Notes: generated by a model from the letters alone, not told the origin. Positions 1-9,298 are shown, counted from the first letter of the stretch. The stretch: 64,000 bases of DNA from Paenibacillus sp. V4I7 (GCF_030817275.1 NZ_JAUSZD010000002.1:248001-312000); one strand, 5' to 3'. Made by a program: numbers and translations.

Positions 1-36
1 TCATATCAACTTAGACTTAAAGGAGCTTTAAACATC

Positions 37-402
37 ATGGGAGTAAAAGTATTTTGTTACGATAAATGCGGGACATGCCGTAGTGCCGTAAAGTGGTTGA
101 AAGATCATCATGTAGATATTACAGAAAATGTCGCTTTATTCGATACGCCGCCCTCTGCCAAGGAATTGGCTAAGCTGCTTAGTGATAGCGGTCTGGAAAT
201 CAAAAAGTTTTTTAATACGTCCGGAGAAGTATATAAAGAGATGAGTCTGAAAGACAAACTTCCAAACATGTCGCAAGAGCAAATGCTCGCATTGCTTGCC
301 TCGAACGGCAGGTTGATTAAGCGTCCAATCGTAACCGATGGCCATAAAGTAACAGTAGGCTTCAAGGAAGCAGTGTATGACGAAGTATGGGCGAAGGGGT
401 GA
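37..402 (+). CDS. ArsC/Spx-family thioredoxin-fold protein
   Basis: A 121-residue protein of the arsenate reductase/Spx/MgsR superfamily. The N-terminus reads VKVFCYDKCGTCR, giving the CxxC pair C11/C14 typical of this thioredoxin-like fold, and the C-terminal half has the family signature NGRLIKRPIV. Length fits YusI-type members (about 118 aa), which I consider likelier than true ArsC or Spx. It probably acts in the cytoplasm in thiol or stress chemistry, but the substrate cannot be read from sequence. AAAGGAG lies ten bases before ATG 37. The stop codon overlaps the ribosome binding site of the next gene, so the two are probably co-transcribed. Confidence 0.85.
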   Translation: MGVKVFCYDKCGTCRSAVKWLKDHHVDITENVALFDTPPSAKELAKLLSDSGLEIKKFFNTSGEVYKEMSLKDKLPNMSQEQMLALLASNGRLIKRPIVTDGHKVTVGFKEAVYDEVWAKG

Positions 403-409
403 TCTTAGG

Positions 410-1507
410 TTGGAAGAGAAGAAGAAACGGTCAGGTAAAAAGTCACCACTAGCCATTGGTGGTTTCATAGCTGTTCTATTATCCCAAGGGAAGCTGCTCT
501 TAGGCTTACTAAAGCTTGGTAAAGCTGGCGGAGCCATCATCTCGATGTTCATTACAATTTGGGCCTATGCCTATCTCGCCCCATTGCCCTTTGCGATTGG
601 TATTGTTCTGATGATTCTGATTCATGAGCTCGGTCATGTTTTCGCTGCCAAGATGAAGGGGCTTCCAGTGTCAGCGCCAGTATTTATTCCTTTTCTTGGA
701 GCACTGATTACAATGAAAAAGAATCCTACCGATGCAGCAACAGAAGCGTTTATTGGCATAGGAGGCCCTATTCTTGGGACCGTTGGTGGCGTGGCCGCTT
801 TTGGTTTGGGTGTATATACCGATTCTCCTGTCATTGTTTCGGTTGCCTATGCCGCATTCTATTTAAACTTAATTAATTTACTCCCTATTCATCCTTTAGA
901 TGGTGGGCGAATTTCTACAGCAGTAACTCGTTGGTTATGGATTCTAGGTTTAATCGGCGGTTTGGTATTTATTTTCTATATAAATAGCCGTGTAAGTCAA
1001 CTTATTTTCTTTGCCATATGGGCCATGTTTGCTTGGGATTTGTATAAAAAATACGTGAAATTCAGAAATCGAGAAGAGCTTCTTTCGGTTTCGACTCGGT
1101 TTGATTTTGCGGCTGATCATCTGCTCCAGCAGGGATATATCATTCCAGGTGAAAATCACACACGAGATTTAGAATATACGACTTACTCGGATTTGCAGGG
1201 CCCGGGGGAAAGTAGACAAACCATAGTGATGTACTGGCAGGGGATCGGATTCGAGGGTCATGCTTTATTGCCTCAGCAATCCATCATTAAAAGAGTGCAG
1301 TTAATCAAAGTGGAACGTATGCAGAAAGAAAATGGGTTTAATTTAGGGTTACAAATAAAAGTGGATTATTCACCTCTAGGGATACAGGAGCGTTACTATG
1401 ATGTTCCTGCGAAAACACGCTGGAAATTCGGAATCGCTTATCTTGCGCTCGTTTTGTTTTTGCTTTATATGATAAGACTTGTTCATCAAGTGGGAATTAT
1501 CGACTAA
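410..1507 (+). CDS. Site-2 protease (M50) family membrane metalloprotease
   Basis: Intramembrane zinc metalloprotease of the M50 family. HELGH is at residues 72-76 and the second metal-ligand motif appears as NLLPIHPLDGGR near residue 160. Several hydrophobic segments surround both motifs, and a soluble C-terminal part (about residues 220-340) ends in one more membrane segment. I place the start at TTG 410 because AAGGGGTGA, which overlaps the stop of the preceding gene, sits at the right distance. An ATG at 377 would overlap that gene and has no ribosome binding site. The substrate is unknown; relatives cleave membrane proteins or anti-sigma factors. No PDZ domain is evident. Confidence 0.82.
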   Translation: MEEKKKRSGKKSPLAIGGFIAVLLSQGKLLLGLLKLGKAGGAIISMFITIWAYAYLAPLPFAIGIVLMILIHELGHVFAAKMKGLPVSAPVFIPFLGALITMKKNPTDAATEAFIGIGGPILGTVGGVAAFGLGVYTDSPVIVSVAYAAFYLNLINLLPIHPLDGGRISTAVTRWLWILGLIGGLVFIFYINSRVSQLIFFAIWAMFAWDLYKKYVKFRNREELLSVSTRFDFAADHLLQQGYIIPGENHTRDLEYTTYSDLQGPGESRQTIVMYWQGIGFEGHALLPQQSIIKRVQLIKVERMQKENGFNLGLQIKVDYSPLGIQERYYDVPAKTRWKFGIAYLALVLFLLYMIRLVHQVGIID

Positions 1508-1573
1508 AGTTTCAAGTTCTACTCCTATTAATTACTGATATGAAGTGAATTCATCATAAAGAGGATATAAACC

Positions 1574-2749
1574 ATGAAAATTACAGGATCAAAGAGACTT
1601 GGTCAACTAGGATCGGCTATTTTTTCAGAAGTAGCAGATTGGAAGAGAGAGGTTATGAACCAAGGGGTAGACGTCATAGATTTAGGTATAGGAAGCCCTG
1701 ATCTACCTCCTTCTGATCGAATTATTGAAGCGATTACTGAAGCCGTTCGTAACCCCGCGCATTACGGTTATCCAACATCGGAAGGGAGTTTAGCGTTTCG
1801 AGAAACGGTTGCCAGATGGTACCGCTATAGATTCGGTGTGGAGCTGAGTCCGGAAAGTGAAATATTAACTCTGATGGGCTCACAAGATGGTCTTGCTCAC
1901 TTAGCGCTTTCACTCTGTGATCCTGGGGACATTGCTATTGTCCCTGATCCAGGTTACCCCATATATTCGGCAAGTCTCGTGCTGGCGGGAGTCGAACCTT
2001 ACTTGTTGCCGCTGCGCGCAGAACATAACTTTTTACCCCAATTAGAGGACATTCCAGTAGACGTGGCTGCTAAGGCTAAATTCATCCTGCTTAACTATCC
2101 AAGCAACCCATTGTCTGCTGTTGCAGATCGCGCTTTCTTTGAGCATTTGATTACCTATGCCAAGAAGCATGACTTGCTTGTCGTACACGATCTTGCCTAC
2201 TCCGAAATGGCTTTTGACGGCTACCGGCCTATCAGCATTTTGGAGATTGAAGGCGCTAAGGAGGTTGCTGTCGAGTTTCATTCACTGTCAAAAAGTTTTA
2301 ATATGGCAGGTTGTCGAATCGCTTTCCTAACCGGAAATGCAGGCGCAGTGAATGCTCTTAAAACACTAAAATCAAACATCGATTACGGTGTATTCAGTGC
2401 CATTCAAGCGGCTGGAATTGCAGCATTAGAGGAAGACATGGAGCATAATCACTCCGTTGCCCATGTGTATGAAAGAAGACGAAATGTGTTGATCTCGGCA
2501 CTAGCGGAAGCGGGTTGGATCATACCACCACCCAAGGCAACCATGTTCATCTGGGCTCCGATTCCAAAAGGATGGACATCTCGACAAATTTCCCGGGAAA
2601 TGTTATATCATGCTGGTGTTGTCGTTATTCCTGGAGACGCTTTCGGGGCTGAGGGAGAAGGCTTTGTACGAATCGCATTGGTACAAGAAGAGGGTCGATT
2701 ACTTGAGGCGGCAAAGCGAATAAGAGATTGGCTTCGTACATTAGAATGA
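1574..2749 (+). CDS. PLP-dependent aminotransferase, DapL/AlaT-like (class I/II)
   Basis: A 391-residue fold-type I aminotransferase. The PLP lysine is K240 within SLSKSFNMAGCR, a motif close to that of LL-diaminopimelate aminotransferases and related alanine/aspartate enzymes. Other family signatures are DLGIGSPDLPP near the N-terminus, NYPSNPL, and the C-terminal FVRIAL. It probably moves an amino group between an amino acid and a 2-oxoacid in the cytoplasm. The choice between DapL (lysine and peptidoglycan synthesis), AlaT and methionine-salvage enzymes cannot be made from sequence alone. GAGGATATAAACC precedes the ATG. Confidence 0.85.
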   Translation: MKITGSKRLGQLGSAIFSEVADWKREVMNQGVDVIDLGIGSPDLPPSDRIIEAITEAVRNPAHYGYPTSEGSLAFRETVARWYRYRFGVELSPESEILTLMGSQDGLAHLALSLCDPGDIAIVPDPGYPIYSASLVLAGVEPYLLPLRAEHNFLPQLEDIPVDVAAKAKFILLNYPSNPLSAVADRAFFEHLITYAKKHDLLVVHDLAYSEMAFDGYRPISILEIEGAKEVAVEFHSLSKSFNMAGCRIAFLTGNAGAVNALKTLKSNIDYGVFSAIQAAGIAALEEDMEHNHSVAHVYERRRNVLISALAEAGWIIPPPKATMFIWAPIPKGWTSRQISREMLYHAGVVVIPGDAFGAEGEGFVRIALVQEEGRLLEAAKRIRDWLRTLE

Positions 2750-2840
2750 AAATTAGAGATTTTGGTAAAAATAGGAGAATGAGAGACATATAGATGTTTA
2801 CGTAATGAAATAAAACTTATTTGTTGAAAGGGGTAAGCAT

Positions 2841-3995
2841 ATGGATGCCATTTCCTCATTATCGGAGCTTTTAGCTGAGCAGAAGCCTTCATCGTTCGTA
2901 GAAATTCCCGGAATTTTGGGGCAAACTTTTGGGCAAGCGACAATTGCAGCTACACTGCCTATGAGCAAACTATTTTCAATCTATGAAGTTGATTTAGAAG
3001 TTCAACGTGCGATTATTCCGCGTAATCTTTCTAAACTAATTGATTACGTTAATTTGTATTTAGAAGATCGCCAACCTATTTATTTCCCGGGAATCATTTT
3101 CTCGGCAAGAGGTGCAGGTCATTATGACGAAGATCAACAATCGCTTCGTTTGCAGCCTATTGAGAAATTGTATGTTGTGGATGGTCAGCATCGTTTGGCC
3201 GCTTTCCAACGCATTATGGAGACGTTACAAAGTCAAATGGCTCGTGCCAAGGATCGTCGTGAGTACGACAAGATGGAAGAGATCACAGAGAAGCTGCGCC
3301 GTCTATACGCTTTCCCTATCTCAACCATGACCTATTTGGACATTAATGCTCGTCAAGAGCGTCAGTTGTTCTCCGACATCAATAAGCTTCCGCGCAAGCT
3401 TGGCGGCAACCTGGCGGTACTTCGCGATCAGCGCAGATTCTATCACGTGGCTGCGTCGGAGCTTGCAGCCAAAGCGCCAGCTATGCAGAAATTGACCGTA
3501 GATATGTTCTCTGAACGCGGGAAGTCACCTGAGTATTTGTTCTCCTATCACTTGCTGATCGAAATATTGATTGCTTTGTTTGAAGGCAGAATGAAATCAG
3601 CAGCGCGTAATAATGGCTATCAATATGAGGATAAAGAGCTGCAAGATCTTGTATCCTTGGCGGGAACCTATTTCAATGGTTTACTGAATTACTTGCCTGA
3701 ACCAGCTAAGGGTGAAATTGTATGGTCTGAGAACATCCAAATTGCACTAGCCATGTTTATGCATGAAGAAGCTACGAAACCAGGTAAATTTAATCGCTAT
3801 GCACTTGAGCACGTATTGAAAATACTTCCTCATGTGAATTTTAACAACATTTACGCGGGTGAAGAGAAGGATCGGTTGCCGAGACGGACTCGCATTATGA
3901 AAGCCTACAACCATATCAAAAACTTTTATCAAGATCAAAATGCATTTCTAATCAGCGATGCCGATTCTTACAATTCCAAGGAGGACGTGAGCTAA
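2841..3995 (+). CDS. DGQHR-domain protein (DndB-like), first of a pair
   Basis: A 384-residue member of the DGQHR superfamily, which includes DndB, the regulator of DNA phosphorothioation. DGQHRLAAF begins at D114, and a second conserved motif, RQLFSDINKLP, lies about 60 residues later. The DGQHR box resembles the GERR box of ParB/sulfiredoxin-fold proteins, so nucleotide binding is possible (inference). A charged helical segment (about residues 130-155) separates the two motifs. AAAGGGG precedes ATG 2841. It overlaps the next gene, a paralogue, by one base. No dndA, C, D or E genes are nearby, so a role in phosphorothioation cannot be assumed. Confidence 0.8.
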   Translation: MDAISSLSELLAEQKPSSFVEIPGILGQTFGQATIAATLPMSKLFSIYEVDLEVQRAIIPRNLSKLIDYVNLYLEDRQPIYFPGIIFSARGAGHYDEDQQSLRLQPIEKLYVVDGQHRLAAFQRIMETLQSQMARAKDRREYDKMEEITEKLRRLYAFPISTMTYLDINARQERQLFSDINKLPRKLGGNLAVLRDQRRFYHVAASELAAKAPAMQKLTVDMFSERGKSPEYLFSYHLLIEILIALFEGRMKSAARNNGYQYEDKELQDLVSLAGTYFNGLLNYLPEPAKGEIVWSENIQIALAMFMHEEATKPGKFNRYALEHVLKILPHVNFNNIYAGEEKDRLPRRTRIMKAYNHIKNFYQDQNAFLISDADSYNSKEDVS

Positions 3996-5179
3996 TGGAA
4001 GGATTACGCCTTAAGATGACCATTCATCCTTTTTGCGATAAGTTCGGACTTTCAACTGTAGCTTTACGCGTTCAGGATCTGTTGAATTATACGATGATTG
4101 ACCCTATGGTTCAGCGTAAGCTGAGCAATATGCAAAGACGCAAAATCTCTACCTATTTGCAGGAGCGCGAACTCGATCATGTGTTCTTCGGACCTGTTAC
4201 GCTGTCATTGCGTGAAGTGAATCAACTGTCCAAGGGTGAGAAGGAATTCCTTCTGAAGCATGGATCCAAGCTGTCTATTTTAGACGGCCAGCATCGTATC
4301 CTAGCCCTAGGCTATGTGAATGATCAGATGCAAAAGGAAGTTAGACGGTATGAGAAGAAATTAGTGGTGCTAAAGATCAAACAACGGAAGTTTCCAGAGG
4401 ATGCTGAAATTAGGCAAGAGGTTGAGGAAACTGAAGGTACAATTAATCAGCTTGAGGGAAGACGTCTAGATTTGATGGAAACACAGCTTGCTGTGCAAAT
4501 CTATATAGGCTTAACTGAAGAAGAAGAGCAGCAGTTGTTCGGCGATATTAACTCCAAAGTACAGCTGGTGAGTAAAGAGCTTGGTCATTCCTTCGATTCC
4601 ATTGATCCGTTAAATCTGGTTATTCAACAGGTTGTCGATCATAATGTGTATCTTAAAGCAGCGGGTGTTGAGCGTCGCAACAATTTGACTTCGTTTAATC
4701 GTAACTTTACGTGTTTTAGTTGGTTATATGCGACAGCAACGATGCTTTTTTCAGGCAGAATGCAGCCATCGTATGAGCTTCAGCGTAAAATTCGCCACGA
4801 TCCATCGACGTATGTAGAAATATTGCACCAATTTTTTAATACGGTCCTTCCGATGATGCCAGAGCAGCCGGGCTTGGCGCAGTATACATCTGCAAATCGT
4901 GTGATTCAAGAAAGTATTGCGCTGTATGCCAATCGCTTCTTATTCCCGAATGGAGAGTATAACGAGGAGTGGACGAATTCTTTGCAGCTTCTGGAAGGCT
5001 TCGATTGGTCGCATGACAATGAAGAATTGATCTACGTTTTTGGTGCGTTGGATAATGGTAAGATCAATCTTATCCACGAGAAATCGCTGAAAAAGCATGT
5101 GAAGCTTGTTCAATTCTTCCTTGAAGGCACGGATAGCGGAAGTACGGATGAGGAAGATGTGGCTTCGTCAGCTTCATAA
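3995..5179 (+). CDS. DGQHR-domain protein (DndB-like), second of a pair
   Basis: A 394-residue paralogue of the preceding gene with the same layout: LDGQHRILALGY (D97) and later EQQLFGDINSK. A predicted coiled stretch rich in Lys and Glu (about residues 110-150) lies between them. TAATG couples it to the first gene, and AAGGAGG lies 11 bases upstream within that gene, so the products are probably made in fixed ratio and may form a heteromer. A strong terminator follows, making this a closed two-gene operon. DndB relatives normally sit with the other dnd genes, which are absent here, so the function is open. Confidence 0.8.
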   Translation: MEGLRLKMTIHPFCDKFGLSTVALRVQDLLNYTMIDPMVQRKLSNMQRRKISTYLQERELDHVFFGPVTLSLREVNQLSKGEKEFLLKHGSKLSILDGQHRILALGYVNDQMQKEVRRYEKKLVVLKIKQRKFPEDAEIRQEVEETEGTINQLEGRRLDLMETQLAVQIYIGLTEEEEQQLFGDINSKVQLVSKELGHSFDSIDPLNLVIQQVVDHNVYLKAAGVERRNNLTSFNRNFTCFSWLYATATMLFSGRMQPSYELQRKIRHDPSTYVEILHQFFNTVLPMMPEQPGLAQYTSANRVIQESIALYANRFLFPNGEYNEEWTNSLQLLEGFDWSHDNEELIYVFGALDNGKINLIHEKSLKKHVKLVQFFLEGTDSGSTDEEDVASSAS

Positions 5180-5187
5180 AAACCAAC

Positions 5188-5224
5188 AAAAGACAAATGA
5201 GAGATGGATCTCATTTGTCTTTTT
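5188..5224 (+). terminator. Intrinsic terminator of the DGQHR operon
   Basis: A perfect 15-bp stem (5188-5202 with 5209-5223) closes a six-base loop and ends in TTTT. The AAAA/TTTT flanks suggest it may also work in the other direction. Confidence 0.9.
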
Positions 5225-5300
5225 GCTGTGTTTCATTCCTTCCATTTTTGACCATACTGCTTAATGTAGCTACTTAACTAGCAGGAGGGTATCCCAGACC

Positions 5301-5528
5301 ATGTTGGCCGTTCATCAACGTATGGCGGAGTTATGGACATTACGCAGAGCGCGAGAGTTAACACGAGCAGAGCAAGATGAATTACTGCTGTGTATGGAAG
5401 CTAACGCGACATATGTATGGAACCGTTTGAAGCTGGAAAATTTATCGCTCTGTGCTTCGCTCACTGGAGACTATGATTGGCTGCATGAAATTTGCGAGCG
5501 CATCGAAAAGCTTGAACCCAAGCACTGA
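5301..5528 (+). CDS. Small conserved protein (DUF7667-like)
   Basis: A 75-residue protein opening with HQRMAELW and containing ANATYVWNRLKLENLSL and a final HEICERIEKLE. I recall this pattern from small helical Paenibacillus proteins classed as DUF7667. Function unknown. AGGAGGG lies 12 bases before the ATG. The gene stands alone between two terminators, and the second terminator's stem starts inside the last codons. Confidence 0.7.
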   Translation: MLAVHQRMAELWTLRRARELTRAEQDELLLCMEANATYVWNRLKLENLSLCASLTGDYDWLHEICERIEKLEPKH

Positions 5529-5551
5529 CCTATCCGGGTCGGTGCTTTTTT
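5520..5551 (+). terminator. Intrinsic terminator overlapping the end of the 75-aa gene
   Basis: AAGCACTGACC (5520-5530) pairs with GGTCGGTGCTT (5537-5547) through one G-U pair, followed by a T-run. The upstream arm contains the stop codon of the small gene. Confidence 0.85.
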
Positions 5552-5612
5552 CCTTTTCTGCAAGAGAGTGGACGGGTATAATGGTAGTAGTCTAAATCTA
5601 AGGAGATGTGAC

Positions 5613-8600
5613 ATGGTAAGCTGGTTCAAGCAATTGTGGGGGGCTCCCTATAATAAATTCTTTCTTCTGGGTTTACTGCTATTAACCGCGTTATTACTAA
5701 GATTATATCTAGCTCCCCTCTGGGTGGGCTATGATACTGACGTACGGACGTTCCTAGCGTGGTCGGATCGCGCATATTCAGTAGGTTTATCCGGATTGTA
5801 CACGAACGCCAAAGACTACTTTCTCGATTATCCTCCTGGGTATATGTATGTGCTATATCTCGTTGGCTTATTGCACCACAAGCTGTCGATTCCCTGGGAG
5901 AGTGCAGGGTCATTGATCATTCTGAAGCTTCCTGCCATACTGGCTGACCTAGTCACGGCTTACCTCTTGTTTCAGCTAGCGGTTAGTCGCTCGGGCGGGG
6001 CACGAACATGGATACAAGCCATTCTAATTGCTGCTTTATTTGCCTTCAATCCAGCGATTTGGTCGAACTCCGCGATATGGGGACAGGTTGACTCCTTTTT
6101 TATGTTATTTATTCTTGCAACTTTGTTACTACAACAGCGGGGGAAACTCCCACAAGCTGCGGTTTTTATAGCACTAGCGCTTCTTCTTAAGCCACAGGCA
6201 CTTCTTTTCGGTATTTTTCTACTTATCGACGTTTTACGAAAGCGCAGCATGATGGTATTGTTGTTGAGTGTTCTAAGTGGAGCTGCAACGATGGCCGTGA
6301 TTTCACTCCCTTTTGCCATTGGCAGAGGGTATGGCTGGTTGATTGCACTATACTCAGGCACCTTAGCTTCATATCCGTATGCCTCTTTGAACGCGTTCAA
6401 TCTTATGGCACTATTAGGTGGCAATTTTATCGATATGAATAGCAGTATCCTGCACATCTCTTACCAATTGATTGGGTGGGTGCTGATGGTGTTATCCATC
6501 GTCTATGTGTGCTATTTATATGTTCGCAGCAAAGGACGTCGTGGCGCCTTACTGTATGTGGCTTTCTTATTTATCACGGCCGTTTTCATATGTATGACCA
6601 AAATGCACGAGCGCTATTTGCACTATGGGTTATTACTCGCGCTGACCAGCTTCATATACTTAAAGGATCGCCGGATTCTGTGGCTTTTTATTGGTTTTAG
6701 CATCACTCATTTTATAAATATAGCCGATGTGCTTTTACGCAGTTTTCATCAGGATTATCACATTCCGCGATATGATCCTTTGATGTTGGCTGTTTCGGCC
6801 ATCAATGTTATGATGTTTGCCTATGCATGTTTATTGGGATGGAGGCTTTTCGTGGTATCACAACAAGCACAGAAGGTGGAGGAGCCAGTTCCGCTGCCAA
6901 CAGAGCAAGAAATTCACACAGAGTCCGAACGGTGGAATGCGATTTTCAAACCAAGTAGGGATGAGGTGGATAGAAGCACAAGGGGACGTTTTTTTACGAA
7001 AAAGGATGCGCTTTATCTTGGCGCTTTAGTATTGGTCTATACGATAATTGCTTTGTTCCATCTAGGTGGGCATAAGGCTCCTACAACGTTCTGGAAGCCA
7101 ACAAGCGCAGGAGAAACGGTCATTGCTGACCTTGGAGGCTCGCACAACATTACGAGAATTAACACCTTTGCAGGCGTAGGTGAAGGGTCTTATTCATTCT
7201 GGTTTTCACAGGACGGTACGCAGTGGCAGGATCAAATAGCGGTGAAATCCGACCACACCAAGGTATTCACTTGGAACACAGTCGAGCCTAAGAAAGATGC
7301 GCGTTACGTTAAAATGGTTATTGATGCCCAGGAAGGGGCGGCGCTGCATCTTCATGAAATTGGTATTTTTGGAGATGGCAGCCCAGCTATCTTACCGATT
7401 GCTAAGGTATCCGAACAAGATGTAAACGCGGCTGATGAAGGTAAGACAGCTAATTTGTTCGATGAGTCTACCATAGTACCGTACACGCCTACATATATGA
7501 ATGGGTCCTACTTTGATGAGATCTATCATGCAAGAACCGCCTATGAGCATCTTCACCAAATAGAGCCGTATGAAAGCACGCATCCACCACTTGGTAAAAT
7601 ACTAATGTCTATTGGCATTTATGTGTTTGGATTGAATCCGTTTGGTTGGAGAATCATCGGAACGCTGTTCGGCGTCGGCATGATTCCAATTATGTATGTG
7701 TTCGCTAAGCGTATGTTCGGCCGTTCGGAATACGCCTTTATTGCTGCTTTCTTGCTTACCTTTGATTTCATGCACTTTGCGCAGACACGAATCGCGACGA
7801 TAGATGTTTACGGCGTATTCTTCATCATGCTGATGTTCTATTTCATGCATCGTTACACAACGCTTAGCTTTTTCAGGGAAAAGCTTTGGACTACGTTAAT
7901 CCCTTTAGGGCTATCAGGTCTTTTCTTCGGAATTGGAGCTGCATCCAAGTGGATTGTTATCTATGGCGGTGCAGGACTTGCGGTACTGCTGCTATTATCC
8001 TTATTAGAGCGATTCAACGAATATCGATTCGCACGAAGATTGCTGCGTGAGGCGGAGAATGAGCCACCACTTACAGAACCGGAGCGCAGCCGACTGCAGC
8101 TTGTAGAGAAGCTTTTCATACGAAACACGCTGTTTACTTTACTCTGGTGCGTACTCATGTTCGTCATTGTACCTCTAGGTGTTTATACGTTATCCTATAT
8201 TCCGTTCATGATGGTTCCCGGGCCAGGGCACAATCTGAAGGATGTGGTCACTTATCAGGTCCACATGTACAAATATCATAAAGATTTGGTCGCCACGCAT
8301 CCATTCTCTTCCCCATGGTGGGAGTGGCCGATGATGCTCCGCCCGATCTGGTATTATCAAGCTAAACTGATGCCGCAAGGCATGCTTTCGAGCATCGTCT
8401 CATTCGGGAATCCGCTAGTTTGGTGGCCTGGCTTCATTGCCGTCATCCTTTCGTTTTATGTTGCAATTACACGTAAAGATAAGTTGCTGCGGATGCTGCT
8501 AATCGCTTACTGCTCACAATATTTACCATGGATATTAGTGCCAAGGCTCACATTTATTTATCACTATTTTGCGATGGTGCCATTCCTTGTGCTGATCTTG

Positions 8601-8780
8601 ACCTATTACATCAAAGAGTATTTAGAAGAAGGACCGCTTCATAAGAGTAGATGGGTTTACGGATATTTAATTGCCGTATTCGTTCTATTTGTTCTCTTCT
8701 ATCCGATTCTTTCGGGGATGATCATTCCATCTAAATATTCCTTCTTCCTCCGGTGGCTGCCGGGTTGGAATTTCTTTTAA
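5613..8780 (+). CDS. Large membrane glycosyltransferase: GT-C module, discoidin-like insert, PMT (GT39) module
   Basis: A 1055-residue polytopic protein. Residues about 10-430 form a GT-C type multi-membrane module (GT87/PIG-M-like), including FNPAIWSNSAIWGQVDSFF and MHERYLHYG. After a cytoplasmic-looking linker and one membrane segment, residues about 500-600 form a discoidin (F5/8 C-like) beta-sandwich. Residues about 640 to the end form a PMT/ArnT-like module with DEIYHARTAYE and ESTHPPLGK, the acidic and His motifs that bind the lipid-linked sugar donor in GT39 enzymes. It probably transfers a sugar from a polyprenyl-phosphate carrier outside the membrane. Start: ATG 5613 with AAGGAGA; a GTG 45 bases upstream lacks a ribosome binding site. 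A TATAAT at 5577-5582 may be its -10. Confidence 0.75.
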   Translation: MVSWFKQLWGAPYNKFFLLGLLLLTALLLRLYLAPLWVGYDTDVRTFLAWSDRAYSVGLSGLYTNAKDYFLDYPPGYMYVLYLVGLLHHKLSIPWESAGSLIILKLPAILADLVTAYLLFQLAVSRSGGARTWIQAILIAALFAFNPAIWSNSAIWGQVDSFFMLFILATLLLQQRGKLPQAAVFIALALLLKPQALLFGIFLLIDVLRKRSMMVLLLSVLSGAATMAVISLPFAIGRGYGWLIALYSGTLASYPYASLNAFNLMALLGGNFIDMNSSILHISYQLIGWVLMVLSIVYVCYLYVRSKGRRGALLYVAFLFITAVFICMTKMHERYLHYGLLLALTSFIYLKDRRILWLFIGFSITHFINIADVLLRSFHQDYHIPRYDPLMLAVSAINVMMFAYACLLGWRLFVVSQQAQKVEEPVPLPTEQEIHTESERWNAIFKPSRDEVDRSTRGRFFTKKDALYLGALVLVYTIIALFHLGGHKAPTTFWKPTSAGETVIADLGGSHNITRINTFAGVGEGSYSFWFSQDGTQWQDQIAVKSDHTKVFTWNTVEPKKDARYVKMVIDAQEGAALHLHEIGIFGDGSPAILPIAKVSEQDVNAADEGKTANLFDESTIVPYTPTYMNGSYFDEIYHARTAYEHLHQIEPYESTHPPLGKILMSIGIYVFGLNPFGWRIIGTLFGVGMIPIMYVFAKRMFGRSEYAFIAAFLLTFDFMHFAQTRIATIDVYGVFFIMLMFYFMHRYTTLSFFREKLWTTLIPLGLSGLFFGIGAASKWIVIYGGAGLAVLLLLSLLERFNEYRFARRLLREAENEPPLTEPERSRLQLVEKLFIRNTLFTLLWCVLMFVIVPLGVYTLSYIPFMMVPGPGHNLKDVVTYQVHMYKYHKDLVATHPFSSPWWEWPMMLRPIWYYQAKLMPQGMLSSIVSFGNPLVWWPGFIAVILSFYVAITRKDKLLRMLLIAYCSQYLPWILVPRLTFIYHYFAMVPFLVLILTYYIKEYLEEGPLHKSRWVYGYLIAVFVLFVLFYPILSGMIIPSKYSFFLRWLPGWNFF

Positions 8781-8841
8781 ACAAAAAGTATTGACGTTCA
8801 TAGTCTTTTTTTCATCCCAACCCTAATGGAGAGTGATTCAA

Positions 8842-9164
8842 ATGGCTAAAGTGGAAGCCTCATATACAGGCGTTTTAAAAGCTTTCCTCGACCTGCTCCC
8901 GCAAAAAGGCCTTGAGTGCAAAGTCGTGCTTCCATTAGCTGTTGGAGGGACGATTTCTCACTTGCTTGCGATAGATTACGCGCTCAAACCAGTACTTTCT
9001 GCTTTAGGTGCGCGGAACATTCTGCAAGGTGTATATGTGTACTTGATAAGCAAGTGACGTGGGGTGATCGAGGACAGGCCATCTTGGACGATGAAATTGC
9101 AGATCGATTGCAAGAATCCGTGACTGAATTTATTCAAGAAATTAAATGGCATACGAGCAGATAA
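8842..9164 (+). pseudogene. Decayed NADPH-dependent FMN reductase (SsuE-like)
   Basis: The reading contains the C-terminal two-thirds of an SsuE-type flavin reductase (ASYTGVLKAFLDLLPQKGL, then LPLAVGGTI and ALKPVLSALGARN). The first four codons (MAKV) and GGAGAGTG look like the original start, so about 70-80 codons seem to have been deleted internally. At about 9038-9043 the frame breaks: TATGTGTACTTG gives a stop shortly after, while removing one GT restores YVLDKQVTWGD and the normal end FIQEIKW. The active flavin site would lie in the lost part. SsuE normally supplies FMNH2 for sulfonate monooxygenases; no ssuD is seen here. Confidence 0.8.
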
Positions 9165-9181
9165 AAACAAATAAATAATGG

Positions 9182-9220
9182 AAAACTGCTGCTGGTACCT
9201 TTTACTAGTAGTGGTTTTTT
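9182..9220 (+). terminator. Intrinsic terminator after the ssuE-like remnant
   Basis: A 16-bp stem with several G-U pairs (9182-9197 with 9203-9218) is followed by TTTTTTG. It still closes the broken gene. Confidence 0.65.
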
Positions 9221-9298
9221 GTGTTCGGACCAACCCTTCCCATGCTATACTAGTCGTAGAACTTATACGTTATGATTTATAGAATAGGAGCGATTATT

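Noticed and set aside
136..552. Minus-strand frame of 138 codons over the first two genes
   Set aside because: It is the shadow of two convincing plus-strand genes and has no family features.
2841..5179. Complete DNA phosphorothioation (dnd) system
   Set aside because: Only DGQHR proteins are present; no cysteine desulfurase, PAPS-reductase-like or ATPase genes flank them.
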